From assembly GCF_035621355.1 (NCBI RefSeq), contig NZ_CP141769.1, forward strand, positions 2,852,001-2,916,000: a stretch of DNA of 64,000 nt. The letters run 5' to 3'. Source of the stretch: Thiobacillus sp. SCUT-2. Its GTDB lineage: Bacteria > Pseudomonadota > Gammaproteobacteria > Burkholderiales > Thiobacillaceae. Numbering within the stretch: the stretch's first letter is position 1; every line of letters starts with the position of its first letter. Made by a program: the position numbers and the translations under genes. The notes under the pieces were generated by a model. It was not told where the DNA came from. It saw only the letters and a list, made by a program, of their open reading frames with translations, and did not search any database. Shown in pieces: positions 19,988 through 30,006 of this stretch.

Positions 19988-20742
19988 GCCTTGCGCCCCG
20001 TGTATTCGCGAAAGATGCCCAGGGTCACGGAGCAGTTCACGTCGGCAAATCCGGCCCGGCGCATCGCGTCGAGGATGCGCTCCGGCTCGATCGCGGCCTC
20101 GATGGTGGCCCCGTAGTATTCCCACAGCCGCCCTATCACGGCCTGGCTGCGCGTCAGCCGGGCGAGCAGCGGAACGACGACGCCGATGTGCAGGCGCAAC
20201 AGCGCCCGCGCCAGCCGGCCGCGCGGCCGGCTGATTTCCATGATGCAGACGCGGCCGCCCGGGCGCAGCACGCGCAGGTACTCGGAGAAGGCCCGGTCCA
20301 GATCGCCGACGTGGCGCAGGGCATAGCCCATCGAGACGAAGTCGACGAGCTCGTCGGGCAGGGGGATCGATTCCGCATACGCCTCGATGGTCTCGACGGC
20401 GACCTTCTTGCGCAGTTCGGCGAGCATGCCGGGCGAGGGATCGAGCGCAAGGACGCGTCCGGCCGGGCCCACGAGTTCGTGTCCGGCGACGGTCACCAGT
20501 CCGGTGCCGGCGGCCACGTCCAGCAGCGTCATGCCGGTCTGCAGGCCGTTGCGGCGCAGGACGTCGCGCCGGTACCAGGCGCCGCTGCCCAGCGCGGTGA
20601 GCCCCTCGGCGCGGTCGTAGCCGGGCGCCGCCCGGTCGAACAGGTCGCGGGTGACGGCGCGCCGCTCGTCCTCATTCGAAAAATAGGCCGTCAGTCGCGC
20701 GTCGGCCTTCAGGGCCGGCTGGCGCATGGGGGATCCGCTCAT
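19984..20742 (-). CDS. UbiE-like SAM-dependent methyltransferase
   Basis: 252-residue class I methyltransferase with motif I LLDVAAGTGLVT at about residues 73-84, the acidic ribose-binding LALDPSPGM, and GYALRHVGDLDRAFSEYLRVLRPGG-type motifs split across the centre. It resembles the UbiE/COQ5 branch. Aryl-polyene clusters often contain a methyltransferase that modifies the aromatic head group, the probable role here. The start at 20742 overlaps the glycosyltransferase stop; a second in-frame ATG at 20727 is possible. Confidence 0.87.
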   Translation of the reverse strand: MSGSPMRQPALKADARLTAYFSNEDERRAVTRDLFDRAAPGYDRAEGLTALGSGAWYRRDVLRRNGLQTGMTLLDVAAGTGLVTVAGHELVGPAGRVLALDPSPGMLAELRKKVAVETIEAYAESIPLPDELVDFVSMGYALRHVGDLDRAFSEYLRVLRPGGRVCIMEISRPRGRLARALLRLHIGVVVPLLARLTRSQAVIGRLWEYYGATIEAAIEPERILDAMRRAGFADVNCSVTLGIFREYTGRKA

Positions 20743-21506
20743 GAGGTGGGTTCCGAAAGACGCCGCCAGACCAGCAGCGGCAGGCGCAGCACGAAGCCGA
20801 GGAAGAGCCGCGCGTGCATCCAGGTCAGGAGCGCGTTGTCGCGCAGGTACTTGAAGTGCGAGACGCCGCCTTCCTCGGCCGACAGGTAGCGCACCGGCGC
20901 ATCGAGGTTGAGCGGCCGCACGCCCGCCCAGCACAGGCGCACGACCGCCTCGGGGTCGAAATCGAAGCGGCGCATGAAGCGGTTGCGCCGCATGATGCGC
21001 GCGAGCGGCGCGATCGGATAGACGCGGAAGCCGTACAGCGAATCGCCGATGCCCATCCACAGCGTCTCCAGGTTGGCCCAGCCGTTCGATACCTCGCGCC
21101 CCTTGACGCGCAGGGCGGGCGCCTCCGGCCCGAACACCGGCTTGCCGAGCACCATCGCGCCGGGTTCTGCCTGCGAAGCCGCCATGAAGGCGGGAATCAG
21201 CGCGGCCGGATGCTGGCCGTCGGAATCCATGGTCAGCGCATGCGTATAGCCGGCGGCGGCCGCCTGCGTGATGCCTTCCAGCACCGCCGCGCCCTTGCCG
21301 CGGTTCTCAGGCAGCACGATGACGCGCAGCCCTTCGTCGGCCGCGGCCAGCGCCTGCAGCGAGTCGGCCGTGCCGTCGGTGCTGCCGTCGACGACGACCC
21401 ATACCGGCGTCCACTGCGCACGCGCGGCCCGCACCGTATCGACTACCCGGGGACCCGGGTTGTAGCTGGGGATGAGGACGAGGCGGGTGGGCGAACGCGG
21501 CGGCAT
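20739..21506 (-). CDS. Family 2 glycosyltransferase of the pigment operon
   Basis: 255-residue GT-A glycosyltransferase: LIPSYNPG at 11-18, DGSTDGT at 40-46 and the metal-binding DSDGQH at 94-99, with a hydrophobic C-terminal helix (LFLGFVLRLPLLVW). It is in the dolichyl-phosphate-mannose-synthase-like branch. Xanthomonadin-type clusters contain a comparable glycosyltransferase; here it may glycosylate the polyene lipid, which would give the deacetylase encoded at 14747 a substrate. That pairing is inference. Confidence 0.88.
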   Translation of the reverse strand: MPPRSPTRLVLIPSYNPGPRVVDTVRAARAQWTPVWVVVDGSTDGTADSLQALAAADEGLRVIVLPENRGKGAAVLEGITQAAAAGYTHALTMDSDGQHPAALIPAFMAASQAEPGAMVLGKPVFGPEAPALRVKGREVSNGWANLETLWMGIGDSLYGFRVYPIAPLARIMRRNRFMRRFDFDPEAVVRLCWAGVRPLNLDAPVRYLSAEEGGVSHFKYLRDNALLTWMHARLFLGFVLRLPLLVWRRLSEPTS

Positions 21507-21509
21507 GGC

Positions 21510-22283
21510 TCAGGCGGCGGCCGAAGCCGGGTAAGTCGGGGCCTCGACGCTGAAATAGGCTTCCAGTTCGGCGGCGAAAAGCGCCGCATCGTTCGGCGGC
21601 GGGAAGCGCCGGCCGAGGCGGATGCGGCAGCTCAGCGGCAGCACGGGGGGGCGGAACAGGGGCCAGGCCTTGCCGAGATAAGGCGTGGAAAAATCGATCA
21701 GCAGCGTCTGTACCGGCACTTTCGCGCGCTGGGCCATCAGGCCGGCCGCAGGCTGGCAGCGATCGATGGGAAAACGCGACGTGCGCGTGCCTTCCGGGAA
21801 GATCACGACCTGCGCGCCGCGCTCGAGTTCGCCGCGCGCGCCCAGGATCATCTCGAGCGGCGCATCGTTGCGGATGTAGCCCGCCAGGCGCGCCGCCGCG
21901 CCGAACAGGATGTTGTCGAGCAGGCTTGCCTTCATGACGCAGACCGCGTTGGGCAGGCGCGACACGATCATCACCGCGTCGAGCAGCGAGGGATGGTTCG
22001 CCGCGACGACCAGCGGGCCGGCGTCGCGCAGGCGGTCGAGCTCGGCCAGGTCGAAGCGGCTCGCGCAGGCGAGTTCGAGGAAACGCAGGTAGGCGCGGAA
22101 GCCGCGCGAGATCACCACGCGTCCCAGCGGCCGGCCGATGCGGCGCGGCAGCAGCGGCGTGAGCAGCATCGCGAACGGCAGCCACGCGAGGCAGAGCACC
22201 GCCAGCGCGCCGAGCCCGGCGATCATCGCGAAGGCCTCGTAGGCGCCCCACAGCGGGGTGCGCACCATCCCGCGCTCAGTCAT
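21510..22283 (-). CDS. PlsC-like 1-acyl-glycerol-phosphate acyltransferase
   Basis: 257-residue membrane acyltransferase with a hydrophobic N-terminus (about 15-45), the HX4D motif NHPSLLD (H97, D102) and FPEGTRTS at 162-169, both diagnostic of the PlsC superfamily. In pigment clusters it likely joins the aryl-polyene acid to a glycerophosphate-type lipid. The start overlaps the MipA-like gene by 8 bases; an internal ATG five codons later is also possible. Confidence 0.9.
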   Translation of the reverse strand: MTERGMVRTPLWGAYEAFAMIAGLGALAVLCLAWLPFAMLLTPLLPRRIGRPLGRVVISRGFRAYLRFLELACASRFDLAELDRLRDAGPLVVAANHPSLLDAVMIVSRLPNAVCVMKASLLDNILFGAAARLAGYIRNDAPLEMILGARGELERGAQVVIFPEGTRTSRFPIDRCQPAAGLMAQRAKVPVQTLLIDFSTPYLGKAWPLFRPPVLPLSCRIRLGRRFPPPNDAALFAAELEAYFSVEAPTYPASAAA

Positions 22284-23112
22284 CGACGGGCACGCGGGTC
22301 GACGACTCGCCGAAGATCCAGGACACGGCGAAGCCGCCCGCGACGTCGTTCTCGCGGCGCACCAGGGGGCTGTCGGCGAAGACGGCACCGGCGAGGCTGT
22401 CGTAGCGCACGAAGGCGCCGAACCAGACATTGCGGAAGCGCTTCGACGTCGACGCCAGCACCTGCACGCCGGCGTATCCGGCGTCGGCCGCATAGGCCGG
22501 GCGGGTCGCGGTCGCGTATTGCGGCGCGACGCCGTAGAAATAATCGTGCTGGCGGGCGTCGCCGAACACCGGGCCGGCGAGGAACCCGAACTTCCACCCG
22601 GGCAGGCCCCGCACGTCGGTGAGGTCGAGGTTCAGCTTCGGATTGAACACCCAGCCGATGTCGCGCGGCGTGCGCTCGAGCGTGTAGGCCGCGCGCAGCG
22701 GCAGCTGGAGCTTGAGGAAGCGCGCGCGGTTCTCCGAGCGCCACAGCGTGACGTCGAGCTCCGGACCGACCTCGAAGCTCGCCTGCAGGTCCGGCATGCC
22801 GGCGCGCGCGATCACGCTGTCGCTGGGTGCCGGCGGCGACAGCGCGGCCGACACGGTCAGCTCGAGGCGGTCGCTGTCGAACACCTGGCCGCGCAGTCCG
22901 TGGCGGTCGGCCTTCAGTATCCTGCCGTGGTAGGTGAAATAGGGAATCGGCATCAGAAACGTGCTGCGCTGGTCGGAGCCGCGGTAGGCCGGCAGGTCCA
23001 GCGCGGCGACGCCCGCGCCCACCTCCCACAGCGGCGCCTCCTCGACCGCGTGCGCAGCCGGAACCGACAACACCAGCACCAGCGCCGCCGCCAGATGAAT
23101 CGAGCGGGCCAT
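22276..23112 (-). CDS. MipA/OmpV-family outer-membrane protein
   Basis: 278-residue secreted beta-barrel protein. A signal peptide (AAALVLVLSVPAAHA, cleavage near residue 22) is followed by alternating strands such as FEVGPELDVTLWR and LQLPLRAAYTLE, ending in an aromatic-rich strand (GGFAVSWIFG). MipA/OmpV proteins sit in the outer membrane; some scaffold murein enzymes or act in permeability. Translation is coupled to the XanB2-like gene by a TGATG overlap, making it a bona fide member of the pigment operon. Confidence 0.88.
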   Translation of the reverse strand: MARSIHLAAALVLVLSVPAAHAVEEAPLWEVGAGVAALDLPAYRGSDQRSTFLMPIPYFTYHGRILKADRHGLRGQVFDSDRLELTVSAALSPPAPSDSVIARAGMPDLQASFEVGPELDVTLWRSENRARFLKLQLPLRAAYTLERTPRDIGWVFNPKLNLDLTDVRGLPGWKFGFLAGPVFGDARQHDYFYGVAPQYATATRPAYAADAGYAGVQVLASTSKRFRNVWFGAFVRYDSLAGAVFADSPLVRRENDVAGGFAVSWIFGESSTRVPVDD

Positions 23113-24113
23113 CAGTCCGACCCCAGCGCGTGCGAAGCCATCGCCTCGATCTCGACCAGCAGGTCCGCGCGACAGATGTCGGCCTGCACGTAGAGCGTCT
23201 CCGCCCCGCCCAGCGCCGACGCGAGCGCGTCGCGCACCGCCGGGAAGTCGGCCGCATGCCGCACGTAGACACGATAGACGAGTTCGTCGAGCCTGAATGG
23301 CCGCGATCGCGCAGTGCGATTGACCTCGGCGACGACCGCCGCGACGTTGGCCAGCGCCTCGCGCGATTGCGCGGCGACATCCTCGGGATGCACGGTCCGG
23401 TGGCCCACGATGCTGGCCGTGCCCGAAACGAACAGCAACTCCTGCCCCGCCGGATGGACCAGCGCGGCGCGCGAGAAGGTCGGCGCGCGCGGGCCGTATT
23501 CGCCGGGATAGTGGTAGGCGCTGACCTGGCGCGGATTTTCGAACGGCATGGCCGGCGCCCGGCCGGCGAGGAAGGCGATCGACAACGGGCCTTCGGCGAG
23601 GCCGATCGCGCAGGCCGCGGGGACGTTGCCGGTCGCGCTGCGACGATGGGCTATGAAGGCGTCCTGACGGCCGACGTTGAACTGGCGATAACGCTCGAGT
23701 CCGTGCGTCTCGGCGTTGATGTCGGCCATGTAGTTCCACACGCGCCACAGATGCGGCAACTGCTGCGCCTCGAGCAGGCGGAAGACGCGATCGTAGGCCG
23801 CCGTGCTCGCCGCCTGCAGCGGCGGCCGGCCGGCGCCCGCGAAGTCGGCCTCGTCGAGGTCGATCACGCCGAACAGCGCCTCGCCCGCGCGCCGCCAGAC
23901 GATGCCTTCGCTGACCCCGTGCTGCACGGGGCCGGCGGCCGGCAGCCAGGTCTCCTGCACCGTGGCCGTGCCGGCCCCCAGGAGGGGCGCGCTGATCGCC
24001 TGCAGCGGCCAGCCGGCGGCGGGCGCGACCCCGCGCCCGAGCAGGGCGCCGCCGAGTTCGCTGCCGGTCCGGTGCAGGGCCGTGGGCGGCGAGGAACGGA
24101 ATTGCAGTGTCAC
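23112..24113 (-). CDS. xanB2: XanB2-like chorismatase / hydroxybenzoate synthase
   Basis: 333-residue chorismate-converting enzyme of the XanB2/FkbO/Hyg5 family with a RidA-like fold. XanB2 hydrolyses chorismate to 3- and 4-hydroxybenzoate, supplying the aryl starter of xanthomonadin and precursors for ubiquinone. The conserved block EYGPRAPTFSRA lies mid-protein and VEVNRTAR-type and LDELVYRVYVRHAADF segments follow. GTG at 24113 shares one base with the stop of the halogenase-like gene (TAGTG). Its presence explains why no aromatic ammonia lyase is seen in the cluster. Confidence 0.87.
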   Translation of the reverse strand: MTLQFRSSPPTALHRTGSELGGALLGRGVAPAAGWPLQAISAPLLGAGTATVQETWLPAAGPVQHGVSEGIVWRRAGEALFGVIDLDEADFAGAGRPPLQAASTAAYDRVFRLLEAQQLPHLWRVWNYMADINAETHGLERYRQFNVGRQDAFIAHRRSATGNVPAACAIGLAEGPLSIAFLAGRAPAMPFENPRQVSAYHYPGEYGPRAPTFSRAALVHPAGQELLFVSGTASIVGHRTVHPEDVAAQSREALANVAAVVAEVNRTARSRPFRLDELVYRVYVRHAADFPAVRDALASALGGAETLYVQADICRADLLVEIEAMASHALGSD

Positions 24114-25447
24114 TATGCGTTGTACAGGGCCGGGTCGTCGACCTTGCGGATGTTGAAGCGCCGCTGCTTCCATGCCGCGAGGGCACGCTGCGGCTGGAAC
24201 ACGTTGGCGGCGTAGTAGAGCGCCTTGAAGACCCAGACCGAGCGCCAGATCGGCGTCCTGTCGAAGATGTCGCCGGCCAGCACCGACAGCAGCGCTTCCT
24301 TGACGCGGAAGACGTTCTTCGGCCCCATGAAGAAGTCGCGCATGATCGGGTTGGTCACGCGGTAGATGAACCACGAGAACTGCTTCGGGCCGTGCTTCAT
24401 CTTCGCGTCGAAGCGCTTGAGCGCGGCCGGCGCGGCGGCGGGATTCTTCAGGCAGGCGTCGAGGGTCTCGGCACCGATCACGCCGCTGTGCATCGCCAGC
24501 CACACGCCGGAGGAGAACACCGGGTCGATGAACGCGTACGCGTCGCCGAGCATCAGGTAGTTCGGTCCGTGGGTGCGCTCGGCCACATAGGAAAAGTTGC
24601 CGGTCGCCTCGACCTCGGTGATGAGCTTCGCGTCCTGCAGGCGTTCCGCCAGCTCCGGACAGGTCGCGACGTTGTCCAGCAGGAACTGCCGCAGGCTGCG
24701 CGCGCCCTTGGTCTTCATGTGGTAGGGCCAGGTCACCATGCCGACACTGGTGGTGTCGTTCATCATCGGAATGAACCAGAACCAGCCGTGGTCGAACCAG
24801 AAGATCGTGATGTTGCCCTCGGCCTGGCCTTCATGGCGGCGCGCATGGGCGAAATGGCTGTAGACCGCGGAGCTGTTGTGGCGCGGGTTGCGGTGCTTGA
24901 TCTGGAAGCGGTTCGCGAGGAAGGTGTCGCGGCCGGAGGCGTCGACGACGAAGCGCGCCTGCCACGCCTCTTCGCGGCCGTCGTCGTGGCGCGCACGGAC
25001 GACGACGCGGTCGTCCGGCTGGAAGTCGACCGCCTGCACCCTGCAGCCCTGGTGCACCTCCGCGCCCTTGCGCGCGGCGTTGCGGATCAGGACGTCATCG
25101 AATTCGGCGCGCTTCACCTGGTAGGCGTAGGGCATCGACTTGTCCCACGCATCGGCGAAATGGAACACCTGCGTCGCGTCGTGATAGGGGGACACGAACT
25201 CGGCCGCCCATTTCTCCATGCCGATCGCCTTCACCTCGTCGGCGATGCCGAGCCGCTCGAACAGCGGCAGGTTGGCCGGCAGCAGCGATTCGCCGATGTG
25301 GAAGCGGGGATGGCGGGCCTTCTCGAGCAGCACGACGTGGTAGCCCTTCTCCGCCAGCAGCGGCGCGACCGTCGAGCCGGCGGGTCCTCCGCCGATCACC
25401 AGCACATCGCAGCGGCGACGTTCCCCCTGTTGGATTTGCTGTTCCAT
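24113..25447 (-). CDS. FAD-dependent halogenase-like monooxygenase of the pigment cluster
   Basis: 444-residue flavoprotein. It has the dinucleotide-binding GGGPAGS near residues 19-25, GESLLP at 52-57, a lysine in the MEKWAAEF stretch and the flavin-halogenase signature WxWxIP exactly as WFWFIP at 222-227. Xanthomonadins are brominated aryl-polyenes, so halogenation of the aryl ring is the favoured role; a non-halogenating oxygenase remains possible. ATG 25447 was chosen; an in-frame GTG at 25456 is the alternative. First gene of a seven-gene minus operon. Confidence 0.8.
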   Translation of the reverse strand: MEQQIQQGERRRCDVLVIGGGPAGSTVAPLLAEKGYHVVLLEKARHPRFHIGESLLPANLPLFERLGIADEVKAIGMEKWAAEFVSPYHDATQVFHFADAWDKSMPYAYQVKRAEFDDVLIRNAARKGAEVHQGCRVQAVDFQPDDRVVVRARHDDGREEAWQARFVVDASGRDTFLANRFQIKHRNPRHNSSAVYSHFAHARRHEGQAEGNITIFWFDHGWFWFIPMMNDTTSVGMVTWPYHMKTKGARSLRQFLLDNVATCPELAERLQDAKLITEVEATGNFSYVAERTHGPNYLMLGDAYAFIDPVFSSGVWLAMHSGVIGAETLDACLKNPAAAPAALKRFDAKMKHGPKQFSWFIYRVTNPIMRDFFMGPKNVFRVKEALLSVLAGDIFDRTPIWRSVWVFKALYYAANVFQPQRALAAWKQRRFNIRKVDDPALYNA

Positions 25448-25531
25448 GGCTTTCACTTTCCGAATCCTGAATCGTTCGCAGCGGGCACGATGCCTCGTCG
25501 CGGCGAGCCGTCGCCCCTTGCGGGCAGGCGA

Positions 25532-25537
25532 ATTATA
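25532..25537 (-). promoter_or_regulatory. Candidate -10 box of the minus-strand pigment operon
   Basis: An exact TATAAT on the minus strand, about 85 bases before the halogenase-like start. No convincing -35 hexamer lies 16-18 bases further upstream, so it may need an activator. Confidence 0.4.
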
Positions 25538-25561
25538 CCGTCGCGGGCAGGCCGGCGCCGC

Positions 25562-28498
25562 TTATCCCGGCCAGCGCACGCCGTGCCGGGCCTGCTGCGC
25601 GAACGCCTCGGCGGTCACCGGGCGGCTGAACAAGTAGCCCTGCGCTTCGTCGCAGCGCGAGGCACGCAGGAAGGCCAGCTGGGCGTCGGTCTCGACGCCT
25701 TCGGCGATCACCTCGAGCTGCAGGATGTGGCCGAGCTGGATGATGGCCTCGACGATCGAGGCGCTGTCGCCGTCGGTCAGGATGTCCCGCACGAAGGACT
25801 GGTCGATCTTCAGCTTGTCGACGTCGAGCCGCTTGAGATAGGAGAGACTCGAATAGCCGGTGCCGAAGTCGTCGATCGAGAGCTTCGCGCCGAGCGCCTT
25901 CAGGCTTCGCAGCGTCGCCATCGTCGCTTCCTCGTCCTGCAGCAGGACCGACTCGGTCAGCTCCAGCTCCAGGCAGTGCGCCGGCAGGCCCGACGCGGCG
26001 AGCGCCGCGGACACCATCTCGAGCACGTTGCCGCGCTTGAACTGCAGCGCCGAAAGGTTGACCGCGACCACCAGCGGCGGCAGGCCCTGGTCCATCCACT
26101 GCCGCGCCGCACGGCACGCCTCGTTCAGCACCCATTCGCCGATCGGCACGATATGGCCGCTGCGCTCGGCCAGCGGAATGAACCGCGCCGGCGCCACCAG
26201 GCCCTCGGTCGGGTGCTGCCAGCGGACCAGCGCTTCCGCGCCGGTGATCCGGCCGTCGCGAAGATCGACCTGCGGCTGGAACAGGATGCGGAACTCGCCT
26301 TGCCGCAGCGCGCGGCTGAGGTCACCGGTGAGCCGCATCTGGTCCTGCAGGTCGGCGTTCATCTCCAGCGTGAAGAAGCGGTAGGTATTGCGCCCCGCGG
26401 CCTTGGCGCCCTGCACCGCCGCGTCGGCGGACTTCAGCAGCGTGTCGAAGTCGCTGCCATCGGTCGGGAACACGCTGATCCCGACCGAACAGGACAGGGT
26501 GAGGCTGTGGCCGTCGACGACGAGCGGATCGGCAAAGGCGTCACGGATGGCGTTGGCCATCCCGACGATGGCCGCCGGGTCGCGCAGCCCGGTCAGCAGG
26601 ATGGCGAATTCGTCGCCGCTCATGCGGCTCAGGGTGTCGGTCGCGCGGATGCACTGCTGCAGCCGGCCGACCACCGCCACGAGCGCCTTGTCGCCCATCT
26701 CGTGGCCGAGGCTGTCGTTGACCTGCTTGAAGTGGTCGACGTCGAGGTAGAACATCGCCATCGTGGTGTGCTCGCTCCGCGCGATGCGAAGCGCGTGTTC
26801 GAAGCGGTCGCGCAGGAGCAGGCGGTTGGGCAGGTGGGTCAGCGGATCGAACTGGGCGAGGAAGGCGAGCTTGCCCTTGGCGACCTCGTGCTCGGCACGG
26901 GTCCGCAGGCTGACGATGCCGTAGGCGAGATCGCTGGCGAGCTCTTCCAGCAGCGCGACCTCGTCCGCGTCGAAGGCATCCGCCTCGCGCGCATAGATGG
27001 TCAGCGCGCCCAGCACTTCGGCGTTGCCGATCAGGGGCAGCGCGATGCTGGACTGGTAGCCGCGCTGAACGGCCGCCTGCTTCCAGGGCGCCATCTTCGG
27101 GTTGGCCAGCACGTTCTGGTTGACGCACGGCAGCCCGGTCCGGATCGCGGTGCCGGTCGGCCCCTGCCCGAATTCGCCGTCGTCCCAGCTGACGTGAATG
27201 GCGTCGAGGTAGCCGTTCTCGTAGCCGGACTGCGCGATGGGCCGCACGGTGCGCGCGTCATCGTGCTCGGCGTAGCCGACCCAGGCCATCAGGTAGCCCC
27301 CGGTCTCGACGGCCAGGCGGCAGATATCGGTCAGCAGCTTGTGCTCCTCCTGGGCGTGCACGAGCGTCGTATTGCACGCGCTCAAGAGGCGCAGCGCGCG
27401 ATTGAGGCGTCGCTGCCGCTCCTCGCTGTGGCGCAGGTCCGCGGTCATGCGCTCGGCCAGCGCGAGCGCCCGCGCCCGCCCGGTGACGAGCAGCCACACC
27501 ACCAGCGCGAGCATGGCGCTGCCGAGCGCGCCGCCGACGAGGATCGTGTTCGCCCGGTCCGCGCGCAGGCGCGCGTCGAAGGCCGGCAGCGAACTGATCA
27601 CCAGCGTCCAGCGATGGCCGAACAGCGGCAACGGCTTGACCAGGCGGAATGCGGGACCGGGCCCGCTGACGCGCCCGTCCGAATCGAACATCAGGCTGCG
27701 CGTCTGCGGCGCTTCGCCATCGTAGATCTCCAGATCGAGCGCCTCGGCGATTTCGCCGAAATGCCGGCCGAGGATGCCGCGCATCAGGTCGTCCATGCGG
27801 AAGGGCGCGTAGACCCAGCCGACGAGATTCGCGCGCCGCTCCGGCTCCGTCTGGTGCGGCGCATGGGGCCGGTAGATCGGCAGGTACATCAGGAAGCCCG
27901 CCTGCTCGTCCCGCCCGCTCTCCTGGACCAGCCGAACCTTGCCCGAGATCGCGGTTGCGCCGCTGTCGCGCGCTTCCGCCATGGCGGCGCGGCGCACCGG
28001 TTCGGAATACATGTCGTAGCCGAAGGCACGCTGGTTGCGCCAGTCGAACGGCTCCAGGTAGACGATGGCGGAATAGGCGTCGCGATCCCCCGCCGGCCGG
28101 ATGTCGTATCGGGGGAAACCCTCGGCCCGCACGCGCGCGACGTGCGCCGCCTTCTCGTCCGGCCTCACCCACTGCGCGAAGCCGACGCCCTGGATGCCGG
28201 GATACTTCTCGTCCAGCCGCAGCATGCCGACATACTCGGCAAATTCGGAGCGGTCGACCGAGTCGGATGCGGCGAACAGCCCGGCAGCGCCTTCCAGCAC
28301 CTGCTCGTACTTGGTCATCCGCGTGTTGAGGTCGCGCACGACCTCGTTCACGCGGAACGCGAACTCGTCGTGCAGCGCCCGATGGTAGGACGTGCGGGCG
28401 GCATCCTGGAGCGCATAGGTCAGCGCGAGCCCGAGCAGCAGGATCGCCGGCGGAAGGAGCCGCAGGCGGGGCAACGCCGTGCTAGCGAGCACGTTCAC
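25562..28498 (-). CDS. CHASE-GAF-GGDEF-EAL membrane signalling protein
   Basis: 978-residue c-di-GMP enzyme. Order: membrane helix (about 13-30), periplasmic CHASE domain (about 70-230), second helix (about 305-325), GAF domain (about 380-520), GGDEF domain (about 540-690) and EAL domain (about 710-970). The cyclase motif reads SGDEF near residue 627 rather than GGDEF, with an RATD inhibitory site five residues before it. The EAL domain looks active: EALVRW, DDFGTGYSSL, KIDQSF and EVIAEGVET are present. Net output is probably hydrolysis. GTG at 28498 is the start; no stronger alternative is in frame. Confidence 0.92.
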   Translation of the reverse strand: MNVLASTALPRLRLLPPAILLLGLALTYALQDAARTSYHRALHDEFAFRVNEVVRDLNTRMTKYEQVLEGAAGLFAASDSVDRSEFAEYVGMLRLDEKYPGIQGVGFAQWVRPDEKAAHVARVRAEGFPRYDIRPAGDRDAYSAIVYLEPFDWRNQRAFGYDMYSEPVRRAAMAEARDSGATAISGKVRLVQESGRDEQAGFLMYLPIYRPHAPHQTEPERRANLVGWVYAPFRMDDLMRGILGRHFGEIAEALDLEIYDGEAPQTRSLMFDSDGRVSGPGPAFRLVKPLPLFGHRWTLVISSLPAFDARLRADRANTILVGGALGSAMLALVVWLLVTGRARALALAERMTADLRHSEERQRRLNRALRLLSACNTTLVHAQEEHKLLTDICRLAVETGGYLMAWVGYAEHDDARTVRPIAQSGYENGYLDAIHVSWDDGEFGQGPTGTAIRTGLPCVNQNVLANPKMAPWKQAAVQRGYQSSIALPLIGNAEVLGALTIYAREADAFDADEVALLEELASDLAYGIVSLRTRAEHEVAKGKLAFLAQFDPLTHLPNRLLLRDRFEHALRIARSEHTTMAMFYLDVDHFKQVNDSLGHEMGDKALVAVVGRLQQCIRATDTLSRMSGDEFAILLTGLRDPAAIVGMANAIRDAFADPLVVDGHSLTLSCSVGISVFPTDGSDFDTLLKSADAAVQGAKAAGRNTYRFFTLEMNADLQDQMRLTGDLSRALRQGEFRILFQPQVDLRDGRITGAEALVRWQHPTEGLVAPARFIPLAERSGHIVPIGEWVLNEACRAARQWMDQGLPPLVVAVNLSALQFKRGNVLEMVSAALAASGLPAHCLELELTESVLLQDEEATMATLRSLKALGAKLSIDDFGTGYSSLSYLKRLDVDKLKIDQSFVRDILTDGDSASIVEAIIQLGHILQLEVIAEGVETDAQLAFLRASRCDEAQGYLFSRPVTAEAFAQQARHGVRWPG

Positions 28499-28584
28499 GT
28501 CCCGGCGGAAGCGTCGATGTCATGCCGTCCCTTTCCCCGGGGCGTCCATGGGGTCCGCCCTTCCGAACGCATCGGGGCAGGCGC

Positions 28585-29550
<966 letters not shown>

Positions 29551-30006
29551 TCAGCGATGCATGTGCTGCATCGCCGCGCCGGGCGCACGCGCCTCGGCTT
29601 TCACCTCGACCGTCTGCCGTTTGCCGTCCGCCTCGATCACCAGCGTGAGGGGGATGACGTCGCCCGCGGCGATCGGCTTCTTCAGGTTCATCAGCATGAT
29701 GTGGTAGCCGCCGGGCTCGAGCGAGACGGTCTTGCCCTTCGGCAGCTCGATCGCCTTCACCTCGCGCATGCGCATGACGCCGCCGTCCATGCTCATCTCG
29801 TGCACTTCCACGCGCGGCACGGCCGTGCTGGTGACGCCGACGAGGCGCGCGTCGGCGTCGGAGCGGATCTGCATGTACGCGCCGCTGACCGGCTGCCCCG
29901 GCACCGTCGCGCGGGCCCAGGCATCGGTGACGGCGAGATTGGCGGCCCAGGCCGACTGCGCAGCGAGGAGGCCGATGGCGGCCAGCGTCAGGAGCTTCGG
30001 GTTCAT
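29551..30006 (-). CDS. PCuAC-type periplasmic copper(I) chaperone
   Basis: 151-residue exported protein with signal peptide cleaved near residue 22 (AQSAWA). The copper motif H(M)x10Mx21HxM is exact: H69, M80, H102 and M104. PCuAC proteins deliver Cu(I) to the CuA or CuB centre of haem-copper oxidases. The C-terminus ends in a further Met/His tail (AMQHMHR) that may bind copper. It is divergent from an OprC-like copper receptor, so the 224-base gap probably holds shared copper control. Confidence 0.93.
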   Translation of the reverse strand: MNPKLLTLAAIGLLAAQSAWAANLAVTDAWARATVPGQPVSGAYMQIRSDADARLVGVTSTAVPRVEVHEMSMDGGVMRMREVKAIELPKGKTVSLEPGGYHIMLMNLKKPIAAGDVIPLTLVIEADGKRQTVEVKAEARAPGAAMQHMHR

